Program-made: the position numbers and the translations under genes | Assembly (NCBI RefSeq): GCF_900078705.1 | Contig: NZ_FKIF01000008.1 | Span: forward strand, 310,001 to 374,000 | DNA length: 64,000 nt | From: Bordetella ansorpii | Lineage (GTDB): Bacteria > Pseudomonadota > Gammaproteobacteria > Burkholderiales > Burkholderiaceae_B | Direction: 5' to 3' | Part shown: positions 30,608 through 39,099 of the stretch, one piece after another | How the letters are laid out: the number at the start of each line of letters is the position of its first letter | How positions within the stretch are numbered: the stretch's first letter is position 1 | The notes under the pieces: generated by a model | Told to the model about the DNA's origin: nothing | Databases searched by the model: none | The model's input: only the letters and a program-made list of their open reading frames with translations

Positions 30608-31345
30608 TCAGCTCCCGGTTTCATCGTCAACCGCGTAGCTGACGACTTGGAAACCCAACGGGTTCGCTCGCGCGACGGCTTCCGTCAGCGGTTCGTCGAC
30701 ATAGCGGTAAGCGAGCGTTGCGATACGATGTCGTGGCGGCGGGTTGGTGCCGCCGTTGACGTGTTCCTGGCTGGAGAAGCGCACGACGGCGGTCTGGTTC
30801 GGCCCGAGCGTGATAGACCGTATGTCCACGTTGATGCGTGCCCGGTCGCCCAGGCGCTTGTCTAGGGCGTTGGCCCCTTCGAAGCGACGGTAGTAGGCGC
30901 GCTGGACATCCGGCGTGCTGAATAGCGCGCAGGTGTCGTAGTGCAGTTGAATGGTGTTCCATTCATAGGACTCGCACGCCCTAACATACTGGGTCACGAA
31001 GTATCGGCCGATGCGTTCGCCAAAATCTTCTGGCGCCTCCCGCAGCCGGGTCAGGTGGGCGACAGCGCCTGTCACGCTGTCGACCCCTACCACCCGCAGT
31101 TCGGGCGGCTCCTTCAGCGGTGTGAGTCCGGCAACTGCGACGATAGCCAACCCGGCCAATGTGAACGCTGCATAGGCGGTTTGCCAGGCGCGCTTACGTG
31201 AGGCGAGCAATTCATGTACCCAGTCCCGTTCGTGGCCTCGCACACGCTCGAGTTCGGTGGCCAGTTGGTCGCGGCTGACAGGCGCTTCGAAGTCCATGAC
31301 CGGTGATGGGGCGCCGGTCTCGTCGGTGTCCTCGGGCAACGTCAT
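30608..31345 (-). CDS. virB8: VirB8 inner-membrane assembly protein
   Basis: A 245-residue protein: cytoplasmic N terminus, one membrane helix near 54-74 (TAYAAFTLAGLAIVAVAGLT), then a periplasmic NTF2-like domain with RYFVTQYVRACESYEWNTIQ and PDVQRAYYRRFEGANAL. The C-terminal strands (TAVVRFSSQEHVNGG, HRIATLAYRYVDEPLTEAVA, NPLGFQVVSYAVDDE) end with the usual NPLGF block. It nucleates assembly of the type IV channel. The start overlaps the stop of the VirB7-like gene (ATGA). Confidence 0.95.
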   Translation of the reverse strand: MTLPEDTDETGAPSPVMDFEAPVSRDQLATELERVRGHERDWVHELLASRKRAWQTAYAAFTLAGLAIVAVAGLTPLKEPPELRVVGVDSVTGAVAHLTRLREAPEDFGERIGRYFVTQYVRACESYEWNTIQLHYDTCALFSTPDVQRAYYRRFEGANALDKRLGDRARINVDIRSITLGPNQTAVVRFSSQEHVNGGTNPPPRHRIATLAYRYVDEPLTEAVARANPLGFQVVSYAVDDETGS

Positions 31346-31491
31346 GGGCGGGTCTCCGTCACAGGCGCGTTGGGTGGGCTAGCGTTCACTGGCACGCGCG
31401 GGCCCTCGGGGGGCAAAGGCGGTTTGGGTGGCGAGAAGCCGCAGGCGGCCAAGCCGGCCGCTGCGACCAGGGCAAGAACAAGATTGCGCAT
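31342..31491 (-). CDS. virB7: VirB7-like small lipoprotein
   Basis: A 49-residue protein. MRNLVLALVAAAGLAACGFS is a lipoprotein signal with lipobox LAAC, and the mature part is Pro-rich (PPKPPLPPEGPRVPVNASPP). The size, lipobox and place between virB6 and virB8 identify it as the VirB7 outer-membrane lipoprotein. The short start at 31491 is used, since the longer frame overlaps virB6 and spoils the signal peptide. Confidence 0.85.
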   Translation of the reverse strand: MRNLVLALVAAAGLAACGFSPPKPPLPPEGPRVPVNASPPNAPVTETRP

Positions 31492-31582
31492 AGGGAACTC
31501 CGTGTCGCACGGTGTGCGCCGGCGGCGTAGAGGAAGGGATGAGGTCGGCAAGGGCGGCCCTGCGCTGCGGGAGTTGGTGCCG

Positions 31583-32524
31583 CTACGGGCGAGGGCGAGG
31601 GACGATGGGTTTGTTCTGGGAACCAGCGGCGGAGCGAGCGGTGTTGACCGAACGCTCAATTGCGCGAGCTACCTCCAGACTGGCGCCACTGGCCAGAGAG
31701 GAAGCGATGGCAGGGACTTGCCAGAGGATCAGGCCGGAGGCCACTGCCACCAGGCCGACGCCGACGAGAATGCCGAAGATGTTGCGGGCATTGGCGTTCT
31801 GCGCGTCGTTGATGATCGCCGCCAGAAGCTGGTCGTAGACCCCCATCAGGATTCCAAAGACCAGGCTGAACAGCGCCATGATCAATGCGTATTGCAAGAT
31901 CTGGCCGACCCACTTTTCGAAGATGCCGCGGGTGAAGCTGAAAAGCACACCGAAAATCACCAGTGGTCCCACGCAGGCCAACAATGCTGTCGCGACTTTC
32001 GTGGTCACCAGCAGCGCGGTGCCGATCGCAGTGAGAACCACCGTCGCAAGCCCTACCGCGACAGCCACGAGGCTGAACGCCAGTGCGCGACTGATCGACA
32101 GGCCGTCGGTTGCACCATTGAGCAGATGCGTCGAAGCTTCGGCCCCCTTCGCCGCGCTTTCCCCCAAACGACTTTCCACTGACTGGCCCGAAGCGGTAAA
32201 AACGTCAGCAAGGTCAGAAGGCAGCGCGATGATCAACTGCACGATCTCGGTCTGATACAGGCCGCCCATCGTGGCGATACTGACCACCACGCCTATCACG
32301 AAGCAGCGATGGACGAAGTCCATAACCGGCATTTGGATGGCGCCGCGCATGATGGCCCAGCCATAGAGCAGCATCGTCAACGACAGGGCAACGGTGACAA
32401 TGGGCAGAATGGCCGTTGTGGCATCGGTGACGGCTGTTGCCACTGTGCTTTCGAGAAGCGGATCGATGGTGTCGCTGAGCCACTGAACCGCTTGGCTCAG
32501 AACGAACTGAGGAGCGGCCGCCAT
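31583..32524 (-). CDS. virB6: VirB6 inner-membrane channel protein
   Basis: A 313-residue protein with at least five hydrophobic segments (AILPIVTVALSLTMLLYGWA, CFVIGVVVSIATMGGLY, ALAFSLVAVAVGLATVVLTA, LLACVGPLVIFGVLFSF, NIFGILVGVGLVAVASGLIL). The TrbL/VirB6 block LLACVGPLVIFGVLFSFTRG with the WVGQILQYALIMA segment that follows is characteristic. It forms part of the substrate path in the inner membrane. The start at 32524 lies five bases after the virB5 stop. Confidence 0.93.
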   Translation of the reverse strand: MAAAPQFVLSQAVQWLSDTIDPLLESTVATAVTDATTAILPIVTVALSLTMLLYGWAIMRGAIQMPVMDFVHRCFVIGVVVSIATMGGLYQTEIVQLIIALPSDLADVFTASGQSVESRLGESAAKGAEASTHLLNGATDGLSISRALAFSLVAVAVGLATVVLTAIGTALLVTTKVATALLACVGPLVIFGVLFSFTRGIFEKWVGQILQYALIMALFSLVFGILMGVYDQLLAAIINDAQNANARNIFGILVGVGLVAVASGLILWQVPAIASSLASGASLEVARAIERSVNTARSAAGSQNKPIVPRPRP

Positions 32525-32528
32525 TTGT

Positions 32529-33251
32529 TCACTCCAGTGCGGCCTGGCCGCGAAGCGCGCCGGTATCGAACCATCCCTGCTGCGCCAGCGCATTCTCCTG
32601 CTGGCTGATGAGCAACCGCTCTGCCTCGGCCTGCTGGCGCATGAGCGCCAGCCGCTGCGCGTCCACTTCGATGCTGCGGCCTTCGATCGCCACACGTGCT
32701 TGCAATTCGGAGATGGCCTTGGGGTCTTGTGTCCGGCTGATCTGCCGTTGCAGCTCATCGACTTGCTCCTGCCGCATATCCAGACCTTCATAGGCCCGTT
32801 CGCCCAGAGCTTTCGTCGTTTCGGCGAACTGCTGCACACGCTGTAGCAGCCCTTGGCGATCAAGGCTGTAGCGGCCAGACAGCCGCTCTTCCCCCCGGAT
32901 GCGCTCGATCGACCGTGATAGCCCGTCGCCGCTCATTTCGGCTTGGCGCCAGATTCGTTGCACGTCCTCGGGCAGAGACCGGCGTATTGCCGGATTGCTC
33001 ATGAGATCGCCGAAACCTCGTATCCCGGTAATCGAGTCGTACTGGCGGCGGGCCGCGTCTAGCTGTTCCCTCGCCACGGCGATCTGCTCGACGAATTTGG
33101 CGACTTCTTCGAGGTGGTGGGTGATGCTTTGCTTGATCGACGTCCCGTCCACCACGGGTATGCCGGCGGAGCGCGCCTGGTGGCACGCGGTAACGCCGAT
33201 AACCGCCGCGAGCGCAGCCATCAGAATGGGCTTCGAGGTCTTGAGCGTCAT
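32529..33251 (-). CDS. virB5: VirB5 minor pilus protein
   Basis: A 240-residue protein with an N-terminal export signal. VTAC at residues 20-23 could serve as a lipobox, and a signal peptidase I site after RSA is the alternative. The mature protein is a long helical coiled-coil protein (EEVAKFVEQIAVAREQLDAA, DSITGIRGFGDLMSNPAIRR, QEQVDELQRQISRTQDPKAI), as in VirB5/TrbJ pilus-tip adhesins. The ATG at 33251 overlaps the virB4 stop (ATGA) and follows AAAGGAGC. Confidence 0.9.
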   Translation of the reverse strand: MTLKTSKPILMAALAAVIGVTACHQARSAGIPVVDGTSIKQSITHHLEEVAKFVEQIAVAREQLDAARRQYDSITGIRGFGDLMSNPAIRRSLPEDVQRIWRQAEMSGDGLSRSIERIRGEERLSGRYSLDRQGLLQRVQQFAETTKALGERAYEGLDMRQEQVDELQRQISRTQDPKAISELQARVAIEGRSIEVDAQRLALMRQQAEAERLLISQQENALAQQGWFDTGALRGQAALE

Positions 33252-35689
33252 GATGTGCTCCTTTGCGCCTGACGGGCGCGTTCGAGGTATATCGGCAGCC
33301 AGTCGACAGGGTTGTCCCCCACTTCGGCGATCGCCTGTTCGGCAAGGGCGGACATATCGGCGGACCCGGAGAACACCAGTAGGGCATCGTCGCAACCGCG
33401 AAGATCAAGCTCTGCCGTGACGGTGCCAGTCCCCTGTTTAATGACGAACTGCCGGCTGAACTCGCCGAGCGCACGGACCATCTCGAATTCCGATCGCGTC
33501 AGCTTGAAGCCCTCGATGTAGTCCGCCGCAGTTGCCTTCGTGTTGGCGAGATAGATGACCGTAGCGCTTTGTTGGACGAGCGATTTGCCCACCGGGCTGG
33601 CCAAGATCGCGTCGGGTTCTTGCGTGGCGAACAGCAGAATCCCGTTCTGCTTGCGAATGGTTCTGCTCTTGTTTTGCACCAGGTCCTGAAAGTACGGGAC
33701 GCGCAACGGGTGCTGAACCTCGTCGAAGATGTAGGCGAATTTCCTGCCGTCGAGCATCTGCTCGGTGCGATACAGCAGGTAGGTCGTGGCGGCTGCCTGC
33801 ACGATCTCGTCGTCGAACAGCTCCGTGAGATCGAAGCCATACAGGCTGTTTCGTGACAGGTCCAACCTATCGGCCGGGTTGTCCAGCAGCCAGGCATATT
33901 CGCCGGCGGCGCACCAGCGAAGTAGCCTCGTGTGCACCGAAGGGCGCGCCTGCTCGCCGGAACGCTCGCGCGCCGCGACCGGGTGTGGCAGGAACTGGAG
34001 CAGCGTGCTCAGGCGGCGATCTGGCGGGTCGATGAAGGCCATCAGTTGATCCACCGCGCGCGCAATCTCCCGATAGTCGTGCGTTGTCACCGTGTCGCCG
34101 CCAGAGCGAGTCAGCAGCACTACCAGGCGCCGCAGAAAGGCGAGATTTCCTGGCGTGGGCGGCAACTGAAACGGGTTCCAGCCCGTTGGTTCGCCCATCG
34201 CCAGAGGAAAATATCGACCCTCCAGTGCCCTGATCGCTACCTCCAACCCTCGGTCCTTGTCGAACACCACGACCGTAGGTGCAAATTTCTGCATCTGCGT
34301 GAGCAGGTGTCCCAGGATGACGGTTTTGCCCACGCCAGACTGCCCGATGAGCATCGTGTTGCCCAGCCGTCGCTTGCCGGTTTCATCGACTTCATCGAGC
34401 GACTGGTGGCATGAAAAGTAGAAGGGGGTGTTGCTGGTGGTGGGCAGAACGGTGAGCGCCGGGCCCCAAGGGTTGCCGGTCGGTTTGCCGCTGACATAGT
34501 TGTGCTGCGATGCACAGCACAACCAGTTCAACGACGTGACCGGAACTGGCCGAGGCCGCCATGACCAATTGCCTGGAAACTGCGCCCACCAAGCTGCTTC
34601 CAACGCCAGGTCGACGGGTTTACCAATGATCGCGCTGTCGACCAGGCGAGCAACCACCGCTGCACTGCGATCGCGCACGGTATCGGCCGTCTCGCCCCAC
34701 ACTGTGACCGTCGCATGGTGTTCGCCCATGAGCATGCGTCGAGACGCGAGATCATCGATGGCTGTTTCCAGTTGCTGCACCTGGCTCGCGGCTCCATCGC
34801 CGGAGTCCGTCAGCAGCCGGCGGTGCTGCTTTAGGAAAGACAACCCCACGGGCACGGATAGCGGACTGAACGACTGCGTTAAGAGAAACTCGAACGGCAG
34901 AGTCAAAAGCTCGTTCAACTGGCCAGGTTGTGTCTCGTCGTCGGGATAGTCCCTGATCTCGACCATCCCGAACCGCCTGGACCAGTTCGGTCCGCGCAGC
35001 TCGCCCACTTCGCCCCAGCGGGGGAAGATGGGTTTGCAGGCAGCCATGTAGTCGGCCAGGTGACTGCGCAAGATCGGCACAATGCTCGGCGTGCCGTTGA
35101 CCAGGCGGGCAAGAAATTCGGCCGGCGCCGAGTACATCAGTCCTCGCCGCTCGACGGTGCTCAGCAATTCCCCGTTGTACGGGCGCAGCGCGTTGCCCAG
35201 CGTTCGGTTCGCATCGCCAAGGCGGCGAATGGCTTGAGCTTGCCAGCGTGCGATATCAGCGTTGGAACGCTTTTCAAATCGCGCGAGCATCGCCAAAGTC
35301 GGATCGATGACCGGCCGCGCTAGGACGGTCAGGTAAAGCTCGTTGAGCATGGGTTCACGCTCGCCGAAGGTTCTCGCGTAGCGTTGCGCGTAGTCCTGCG
35401 CGAACGGCTGGGGATATGCGCTATCGGGATACTCGGTCACCCGCCTGCGCACGATATGTGTCCAGTAACCGAATCCCGCACCGAGGCCGCGCACGACGTT
35501 GTTCAGCTCTCGAATCCAGGCCCGCTGCTCGTCGGCGGGGGCACCCTCGAAAGAGCGTCCCCCAAGCTGCCATATCGACAAATACTCGAGGCTGCGCGTG
35601 GCGACAATCGTGGATGTGACGTGATGCGTATAGGGCAGGTACTCGGAGATTGGCGTTTGGCGCGGTGCTACCGCCAGTGGCTCGTTCAT
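33248..35689 (-). CDS. virB4: VirB4 type IV secretion ATPase
   Basis: An 813-residue protein. The N-terminal CagE/VirB4 domain has FGYWTHIVRRRVTEYPDSAY and RPVIDPTLAMLARFEKRSNA. The C-terminal motor has Walker A MLIGQSGVGKTVILG, FDKDRGLEVAIRALEG, and Walker B FAYIFDEVQHPLR, followed by NGILLFATQEPDAI. It powers pilus assembly and channel function. The ATG at 35689 overlaps the virB3 stop as ATGA; the longer upstream frame covers virB3 and is a shadow. Confidence 0.97.
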   Translation of the reverse strand: MNEPLAVAPRQTPISEYLPYTHHVTSTIVATRSLEYLSIWQLGGRSFEGAPADEQRAWIRELNNVVRGLGAGFGYWTHIVRRRVTEYPDSAYPQPFAQDYAQRYARTFGEREPMLNELYLTVLARPVIDPTLAMLARFEKRSNADIARWQAQAIRRLGDANRTLGNALRPYNGELLSTVERRGLMYSAPAEFLARLVNGTPSIVPILRSHLADYMAACKPIFPRWGEVGELRGPNWSRRFGMVEIRDYPDDETQPGQLNELLTLPFEFLLTQSFSPLSVPVGLSFLKQHRRLLTDSGDGAASQVQQLETAIDDLASRRMLMGEHHATVTVWGETADTVRDRSAAVVARLVDSAIIGKPVDLALEAAWWAQFPGNWSWRPRPVPVTSLNWLCCASQHNYVSGKPTGNPWGPALTVLPTTSNTPFYFSCHQSLDEVDETGKRRLGNTMLIGQSGVGKTVILGHLLTQMQKFAPTVVVFDKDRGLEVAIRALEGRYFPLAMGEPTGWNPFQLPPTPGNLAFLRRLVVLLTRSGGDTVTTHDYREIARAVDQLMAFIDPPDRRLSTLLQFLPHPVAARERSGEQARPSVHTRLLRWCAAGEYAWLLDNPADRLDLSRNSLYGFDLTELFDDEIVQAAATTYLLYRTEQMLDGRKFAYIFDEVQHPLRVPYFQDLVQNKSRTIRKQNGILLFATQEPDAILASPVGKSLVQQSATVIYLANTKATAADYIEGFKLTRSEFEMVRALGEFSRQFVIKQGTGTVTAELDLRGCDDALLVFSGSADMSALAEQAIAEVGDNPVDWLPIYLERARQAQRSTS

Positions 35690-36051
35690 CGGTCGGTTCC
35701 TCGCGCTTTGGTCCACGGCCGGCGCGGATAGGCCAGCAGCGTGTAGGTCGACCCGTTCCAGAAGCGCTGATTTCGGTTCATGGCCTTGGTGCGCAGCCAC
35801 AGTTCGATGATTCGAAACGCGCGATCGTCTTCGCGTGCAATGATGGCCATCAGCGGATACAGGGCGGGGATCAGTGCCCAGGCGTAGATCGAAAGCATTC
35901 CGAGGCCGGCGCTGACCATGACAAGCGCAATGAAAGGGCGGGTGGGCACGCCGCCGGCGATCGTTGGGACGCGCGTGGCGCCTTTGAAGACGGGGAATGC
36001 GCTTTCCGACTTGGCTGGATCGGTGTGGCCGTGGTCGATCTGTGGGGTCAT
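35686..36051 (-). CDS. virB3: VirB3 inner-membrane protein
   Basis: A 121-residue protein. KGATRVPTIAGGVPTRPFIA followed by a hydrophobic hairpin (LVMVSAGLGMLSIYAWALIP) is the VirB3/TrbD pattern: a short N-terminal part, then closely spaced membrane segments. It associates with VirB4 in pilus assembly. The ATG at 36051 follows AGAGGC, ten bases after the virB2 stop. Confidence 0.9.
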   Translation of the reverse strand: MTPQIDHGHTDPAKSESAFPVFKGATRVPTIAGGVPTRPFIALVMVSAGLGMLSIYAWALIPALYPLMAIIAREDDRAFRIIELWLRTKAMNRNQRFWNGSTYTLLAYPRRPWTKARGTDR

Positions 36052-36060
36052 TGCTGCCTC

Positions 36061-36372
36061 TCAGATGAACATCATCGCGACGAACTCGGCGGCCGATCCT
36101 GCGATCACGATGCCGACGAACCAGTGAAATAGGGTGTCCTTGCGGATCATGTCAGCGGCGTAGAGGATGCCAAGCAGCGCCAGCGCGATGATCGCGATGA
36201 TCGGGATCAGAATTTCAACGTTGTCCTCGATCATCTGTAGGAACGACCTGGCGCGAGTCAGGCCTTGGGTGTGGCCTTGGGCAGATACGAGCAGGGAGAA
36301 CAGCGCCAATGGCATGCGGGTGAAAGCGCGAGCGCGCGAGGGCGCCCGCCGAAACAGGTCGGCAGGTTGCAC
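36061..36372 (-). CDS. virB2: VirB2 major pilin
   Basis: A 103-residue prepilin. The long basic signal sequence ends near SAQGHTQG. The mature part has two membrane helices (ILIPIIAIIALALLGILYAA and WFVGIVIAGSAAEFVAMMFI) around a short basic loop (DMIRKDTLFH), as in VirB2/TrbC pilins. The start is a GTG at 36372, supported by CAGGAG at proper distance. An ATG 19 codons later has no such site. It is the structural subunit of the conjugative pilus. Confidence 0.9.
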   Translation of the reverse strand: MQPADLFRRAPSRARAFTRMPLALFSLLVSAQGHTQGLTRARSFLQMIEDNVEILIPIIAIIALALLGILYAADMIRKDTLFHWFVGIVIAGSAAEFVAMMFI

Positions 36373-36454
36373 GATGAACTCCTGGGGAGAGCGCCAGTTC
36401 CGGCGCAGAGATGTGGAAACCGCTGGCTTCGAGCGGGACTACTGCGCGCCAGGC

Positions 36455-37126
36455 TTATTGCTGATGGGGGTCTGCTGCGCCAGTCGCTGGGGCATGATCT
36501 TGTCGCGGAGCCATCGCGTCGGGCGCGGGGTTGGCAAACACATCCGTCGCCGCCTCGGCATCGGCTGGTTGTTCGGCGGAGCCGTCCTCGGCGGTCTTGC
36601 TGCCAGGCGCAAGGCCAGACTGGCTATGGTCCGCCCCTTGCTTTCTGATGGCCGGGATCTTCACGGGCTTGGTTGCTTCTGTTCTTGCCAGCAGCTTGCG
36701 CACGTACCCGTTGGTCACGCCACGTGTGAAGGTGCCGGTGTTGTAGCAACTGAGCGCCGCGACAAGGGCGGGGTCTCCCGGCGCATACTTCTTGGCGGCC
36801 CGCTGATAGCAGTCAGCCAGCACGGTCTGGACCGCTTGCAGGTTCGAGCAGGGGTCGAAGACGGTCTCGATGTCCAGGCCCAGCCAAGACCAGTTGCGCA
36901 CGTTGATAGAGCCCAGCCCGGCGTCGAAGTCGATGCCGTCGTTTCGCAGCGCTTGGGCTGTGGCCACTGCTTCTTCGCGGGATCTCGGGTAGATCGAGCG
37001 CGGTGTCGAGCCGTTGACGCCAATCGCGTAGGGGTGTGCGCTCGATTCGTGTTTGACGACGGCCTTCAGCGTGTTGAGGTCTACGTGCGGCGCGCAGGCG
37101 AGTGCAAGAGCTGCAAGATCAATCAT
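36455..37126 (-). CDS. virB1: VirB1-type lytic transglycosylase
   Basis: A 223-residue protein. NTLKAVVKHESSAHPYAIGV holds the catalytic glutamate in the HESS block of SLT enzymes. FDAGLGSINVRNWSWLG and LVAALSCYNTGTFTRGVTNG, with YVRKLL after it, complete the goose-lysozyme-like fold. The C-terminal tail is disordered. No classical signal peptide is seen at the chosen ATG, though MIDLAALALACAPHVDL is hydrophobic. It opens peptidoglycan for channel assembly. The gene lies 82 bases before virB2 and 49 after the TrbM-like gene. Confidence 0.92.
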   Translation of the reverse strand: MIDLAALALACAPHVDLNTLKAVVKHESSAHPYAIGVNGSTPRSIYPRSREEAVATAQALRNDGIDFDAGLGSINVRNWSWLGLDIETVFDPCSNLQAVQTVLADCYQRAAKKYAPGDPALVAALSCYNTGTFTRGVTNGYVRKLLARTEATKPVKIPAIRKQGADHSQSGLAPGSKTAEDGSAEQPADAEAATDVFANPAPDAMAPRQDHAPATGAADPHQQ

Positions 37127-37175
37127 GGCGGAGACTCCTTGACCGGGAAATCGAGGGGGGGTAGGGCTTTCTGGT

Positions 37176-37757
37176 CTAGGCGCCGCCGTTGCCGGAATTC
37201 ATCTCCTGTTTGGCGCGCTCCAACTGCTCTTGGTATTTGCGCAGCTCGCTTTCGTAATCAGCACGCTCAACCCAGTAGCCGCCATCCTGTGGGGTGCCGA
37301 TATAGATCGGGGCCGAAGCGGCCAGGTCTGCGGTGTAAGGCGTGCTGTACATCGTCTGGCAGTAGGTCGGCATCTTGTCCGTGACGTATCGGCGGCCGGT
37401 GTCGGTCGTATAGCCCAGCGCCGCATTGAGCGAGACCGCGTCGCAGCGGCCGGCGCCATCAACCAGTGCGCGGGCAAGCGAAGACATCTCGGGGTCGTCG
37501 CGAACCGTGGGGCACTGCGCCAGGAATGCGCGGCGCGCGTCGAGGGTGTCCGAAAACTTCCGGTGTTTGATGCCGAAGTAGTGCCCCAATGAGGGGGAGC
37601 ACTCGGAGGGGCGGGTGCCAGAGGACAGGCACAGCAGCGCTTCGCAGGCCAGGCGGGTTGTGCCTGTGAGCGTGGGGATGTCCTGGGGCATCGCCGGGAA
37701 ATGGGCGAACGCGGTCGCGAGGGCGGCAATCGCCGCTCCCGAGTACGAGATGCGCAT
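37176..37757 (-). CDS. TrbM/KikA/MpfK family conjugal transfer protein
   Basis: A 193-residue protein with a signal peptide (MRISYSGAAIAALATAFAHF, then PAMPQ). ACEALLCLSSGTRPSECSPS followed by SLGHYFGIKHRKFSDTLDAR is the conserved core of the TrbM/KikA family, with several cysteines suggesting periplasmic disulfides. IncN and IncP plasmids need family members for efficient mating, though the mechanism is not known. The C-terminal helix (ADYESELRKYQEQLERAKQE) is coiled coil. The start at 37757 is chosen for the signal peptide. It heads the virB-like operon. Confidence 0.88.
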   Translation of the reverse strand: MRISYSGAAIAALATAFAHFPAMPQDIPTLTGTTRLACEALLCLSSGTRPSECSPSLGHYFGIKHRKFSDTLDARRAFLAQCPTVRDDPEMSSLARALVDGAGRCDAVSLNAALGYTTDTGRRYVTDKMPTYCQTMYSTPYTADLAASAPIYIGTPQDGGYWVERADYESELRKYQEQLERAKQEMNSGNGGA

Positions 37758-37899
37758 GGGGAGGCTCCGAGAGGGGAGGAGAATTCGAAACGGGAGAGCG
37801 TGCCTACCAGTTCGGCGCCCTACGGCGGGACATCGATGGCGTCGGGTGGCATCTAGTTCTTGCGCCGACGAGGGATTGTCGGGGTCAAGGCCACTCTCC

Positions 37900-38256
37900 C
37901 TAAGACTGCGAGGCGGGCGACCAGGGGCGCAGCCCCATCCTTTCAATATCTGCGTGGGCGCTGCGCAGTTGGGACGGGGGGACGATTGACCTGAGCAGCA
38001 AAAGCACTTCCAGGGTCACAGCAGTGGTGGGTTCGGTGGCCTTGGAGATCGGGTCGCTTTGAGGCGACTCGCCGTCCAGAACGGCAAGCCGCAGTTGGGC
38101 AAGTTCGTCTGCGATGCGATCCGCTGCCTCCAAGCGTCGACGCAGGAAATCCGATAAACGTAATCCTGCCGCCACAGCCTCGGCTTCGTACCTACGGTAC
38201 TGGTCCTCGGAGATGCGAAAGTGCATTGCTCGGCTCATCGCGGTGTGGTTATCCAT
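37900..38256 (-). CDS. MobC/relaxosome-accessory-like ribbon-helix-helix protein
   Basis: A 118-residue protein. MHFRISEDQYRRYEAEAVAA followed by GLRLSDFLRRRLEAADR is a ribbon-helix-helix DNA-binding domain, like MobC/TraJ-type relaxosome proteins and like TrwA. The C-terminal part has a leucine-rich helix (VTLEVLLLLRSIVPPSQLR). It may bind the transfer origin or repress the transfer operon, taking the place of TrwA, which is absent next to the relaxase gene. The ATG at 38256 follows GGAGATG. It is the first gene of the minus-strand conjugation block. Confidence 0.65.
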   Translation of the reverse strand: MDNHTAMSRAMHFRISEDQYRRYEAEAVAAGLRLSDFLRRRLEAADRIADELAQLRLAVLDGESPQSDPISKATEPTTAVTLEVLLLLRSIVPPSQLRSAHADIERMGLRPWSPASQS

Positions 38257-38307
38257 AGAGGCATCTCCAGAGGGAGCGGACGAGCTGGCACGGGGGGGCA
38301 AAGGCAA

Positions 38308-38644
38308 GTATCTGGTGAGGCGGGCTCGAGCGTTCGGTCGGGCCGATCAAGGGGTGGTCAGAGGCAATGGACCCTCACCGAGGATTCGAATACACTTCCG
38401 GGAGCCATATCGGCCCCGCGGTAGCCTCCGGTGGTCTACATTGACGAACGTTTGTGGACGATCCGATTTGTAGGCATCGCTGTAGGCATTCTGAGGGTGA
38501 TCCCTCGGAGAGCCGCGTCAAACCTAGCGGTGCGGCACCCCCTCTGCCGCCAGATTCAAAAGCCCGCATAACGCTTGTTATGCGGGCTTTTCGCTTGACG
38601 GTCAGCCGCTGAAAATCGAATTTCGATGATGCCCGAAGCACGCG
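38308..38644. other. Candidate right border region of the element
   Basis: No convincing gene is seen. TGTAGGCAT is repeated at 38470-38478 and 38481-38489. CCCTCTGCCGCCA (38540-38552) looks like a tRNA 3' end just before a terminator, but no T-arm or other tRNA part is visible. The change from plasmid-type to chromosomal genes happens across this stretch. Confidence 0.35.
38558..38591. terminator. Bidirectional intrinsic terminator
   Basis: AAAAGCCCGCATAAC (38558-38572) and GTTATGCGGGCTTTT (38577-38591) are exact complements around a four-base loop, with A-run and T-run flanks. It would end transcription from both sides. Confidence 0.85.
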
Positions 38645-38911
38645 TCACGCGAAAAGCTTGATGGCGCCGCCGATTGCCGCAAAGATGCCGCTGACGATCA
38701 GCAACGGATACCAGACGGTTTCTTTGGTGATTTTTCCTGCCTCCGCACTGATTCTGCCGGCCCCCGCAGTGATCTTGCTCGTTTCCGCGGCGATTTTGCC
38801 AGTTTCCGCGATCAGCCTGGCGATCTCCGCGTCCGTTTTCTTGCGGAGCGCCTCACGTGTCCCGGCAATTTCCGTCGTGTTGTCATCCATGATTGGCTGC
38901 ATCTTTCGCAC
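38645..38911 (-). CDS. Small coiled-coil protein with C-terminal membrane helix
   Basis: An 88-residue protein. ALRKKTDAEIARLIAETGKI is followed by near-repeats of the type [KR]I[ST]AE[AT]xKI, giving a regular amphipathic helix. It ends with one membrane segment (YPLLIVSGIFAAIGGAIKLF). The start is at 38911, or at Met8 (38890). The function is unknown. It may belong to the chromosome next to the element border rather than to the element. Confidence 0.6.
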   Translation of the reverse strand: MRKMQPIMDDNTTEIAGTREALRKKTDAEIARLIAETGKIAAETSKITAGAGRISAEAGKITKETVWYPLLIVSGIFAAIGGAIKLFA

Positions 38912-39099
38912 GCCAGATCTGTCACCTCAGCAGGTTAGAGATTTGTCAGGCCAGAGGGAGACTTGAGCGCCAATTCGGACACTCTTACCCTCCGCTGCGC
39001 TCGCGGACGCCCAAGCAATGCCCCCCTGCCACCCCCAGGGACTTTGCTCCGCCGAGCATCACTTTGAACTACGCTATCTGCCTGCCCCCGGAGAATGCC

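Larger units (their letters stand above)
903..38592. mobile_element. Integrated conjugative element or plasmid-like island (borders approximate)
   Basis: This block contains a complete virB1-virB11 set, TrwB-type coupling protein, TrwC-type relaxase, Stb-like stability genes, a Rep-like gene with a candidate origin, ParB-like and SSB proteins, an orphan methyltransferase and three toxin-antitoxin pairs. It is flanked by ordinary chromosomal genes. The left border is inferred from the broken HU gene near 905. The right border is placed loosely between the last plasmid-type gene (38256) and a perfect terminator hairpin at 38558-38591. No integrase, att duplication or tRNA was recognised, so the element may lack integration genes in this window, or may extend beyond the left edge. 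Confidence 0.7.

Noticed and set aside
37176-37946. Longer TrbM/KikA protein of 256 residues
   Set aside because: The first 63 residues lack family similarity and a clear ribosome-binding site. The ATG at 37757 gives a proper signal peptide.
38376-38390. GGATTCGAATAC as part of a tRNA T-arm
   Set aside because: The flanking bases do not form a T-stem or acceptor stem in either direction, so no tRNA can be drawn.
38375-38641. Minus-strand frame of 88 codons at the element border
   Set aside because: It crosses the perfect bidirectional terminator at 38558-38591, and no family was recognised.
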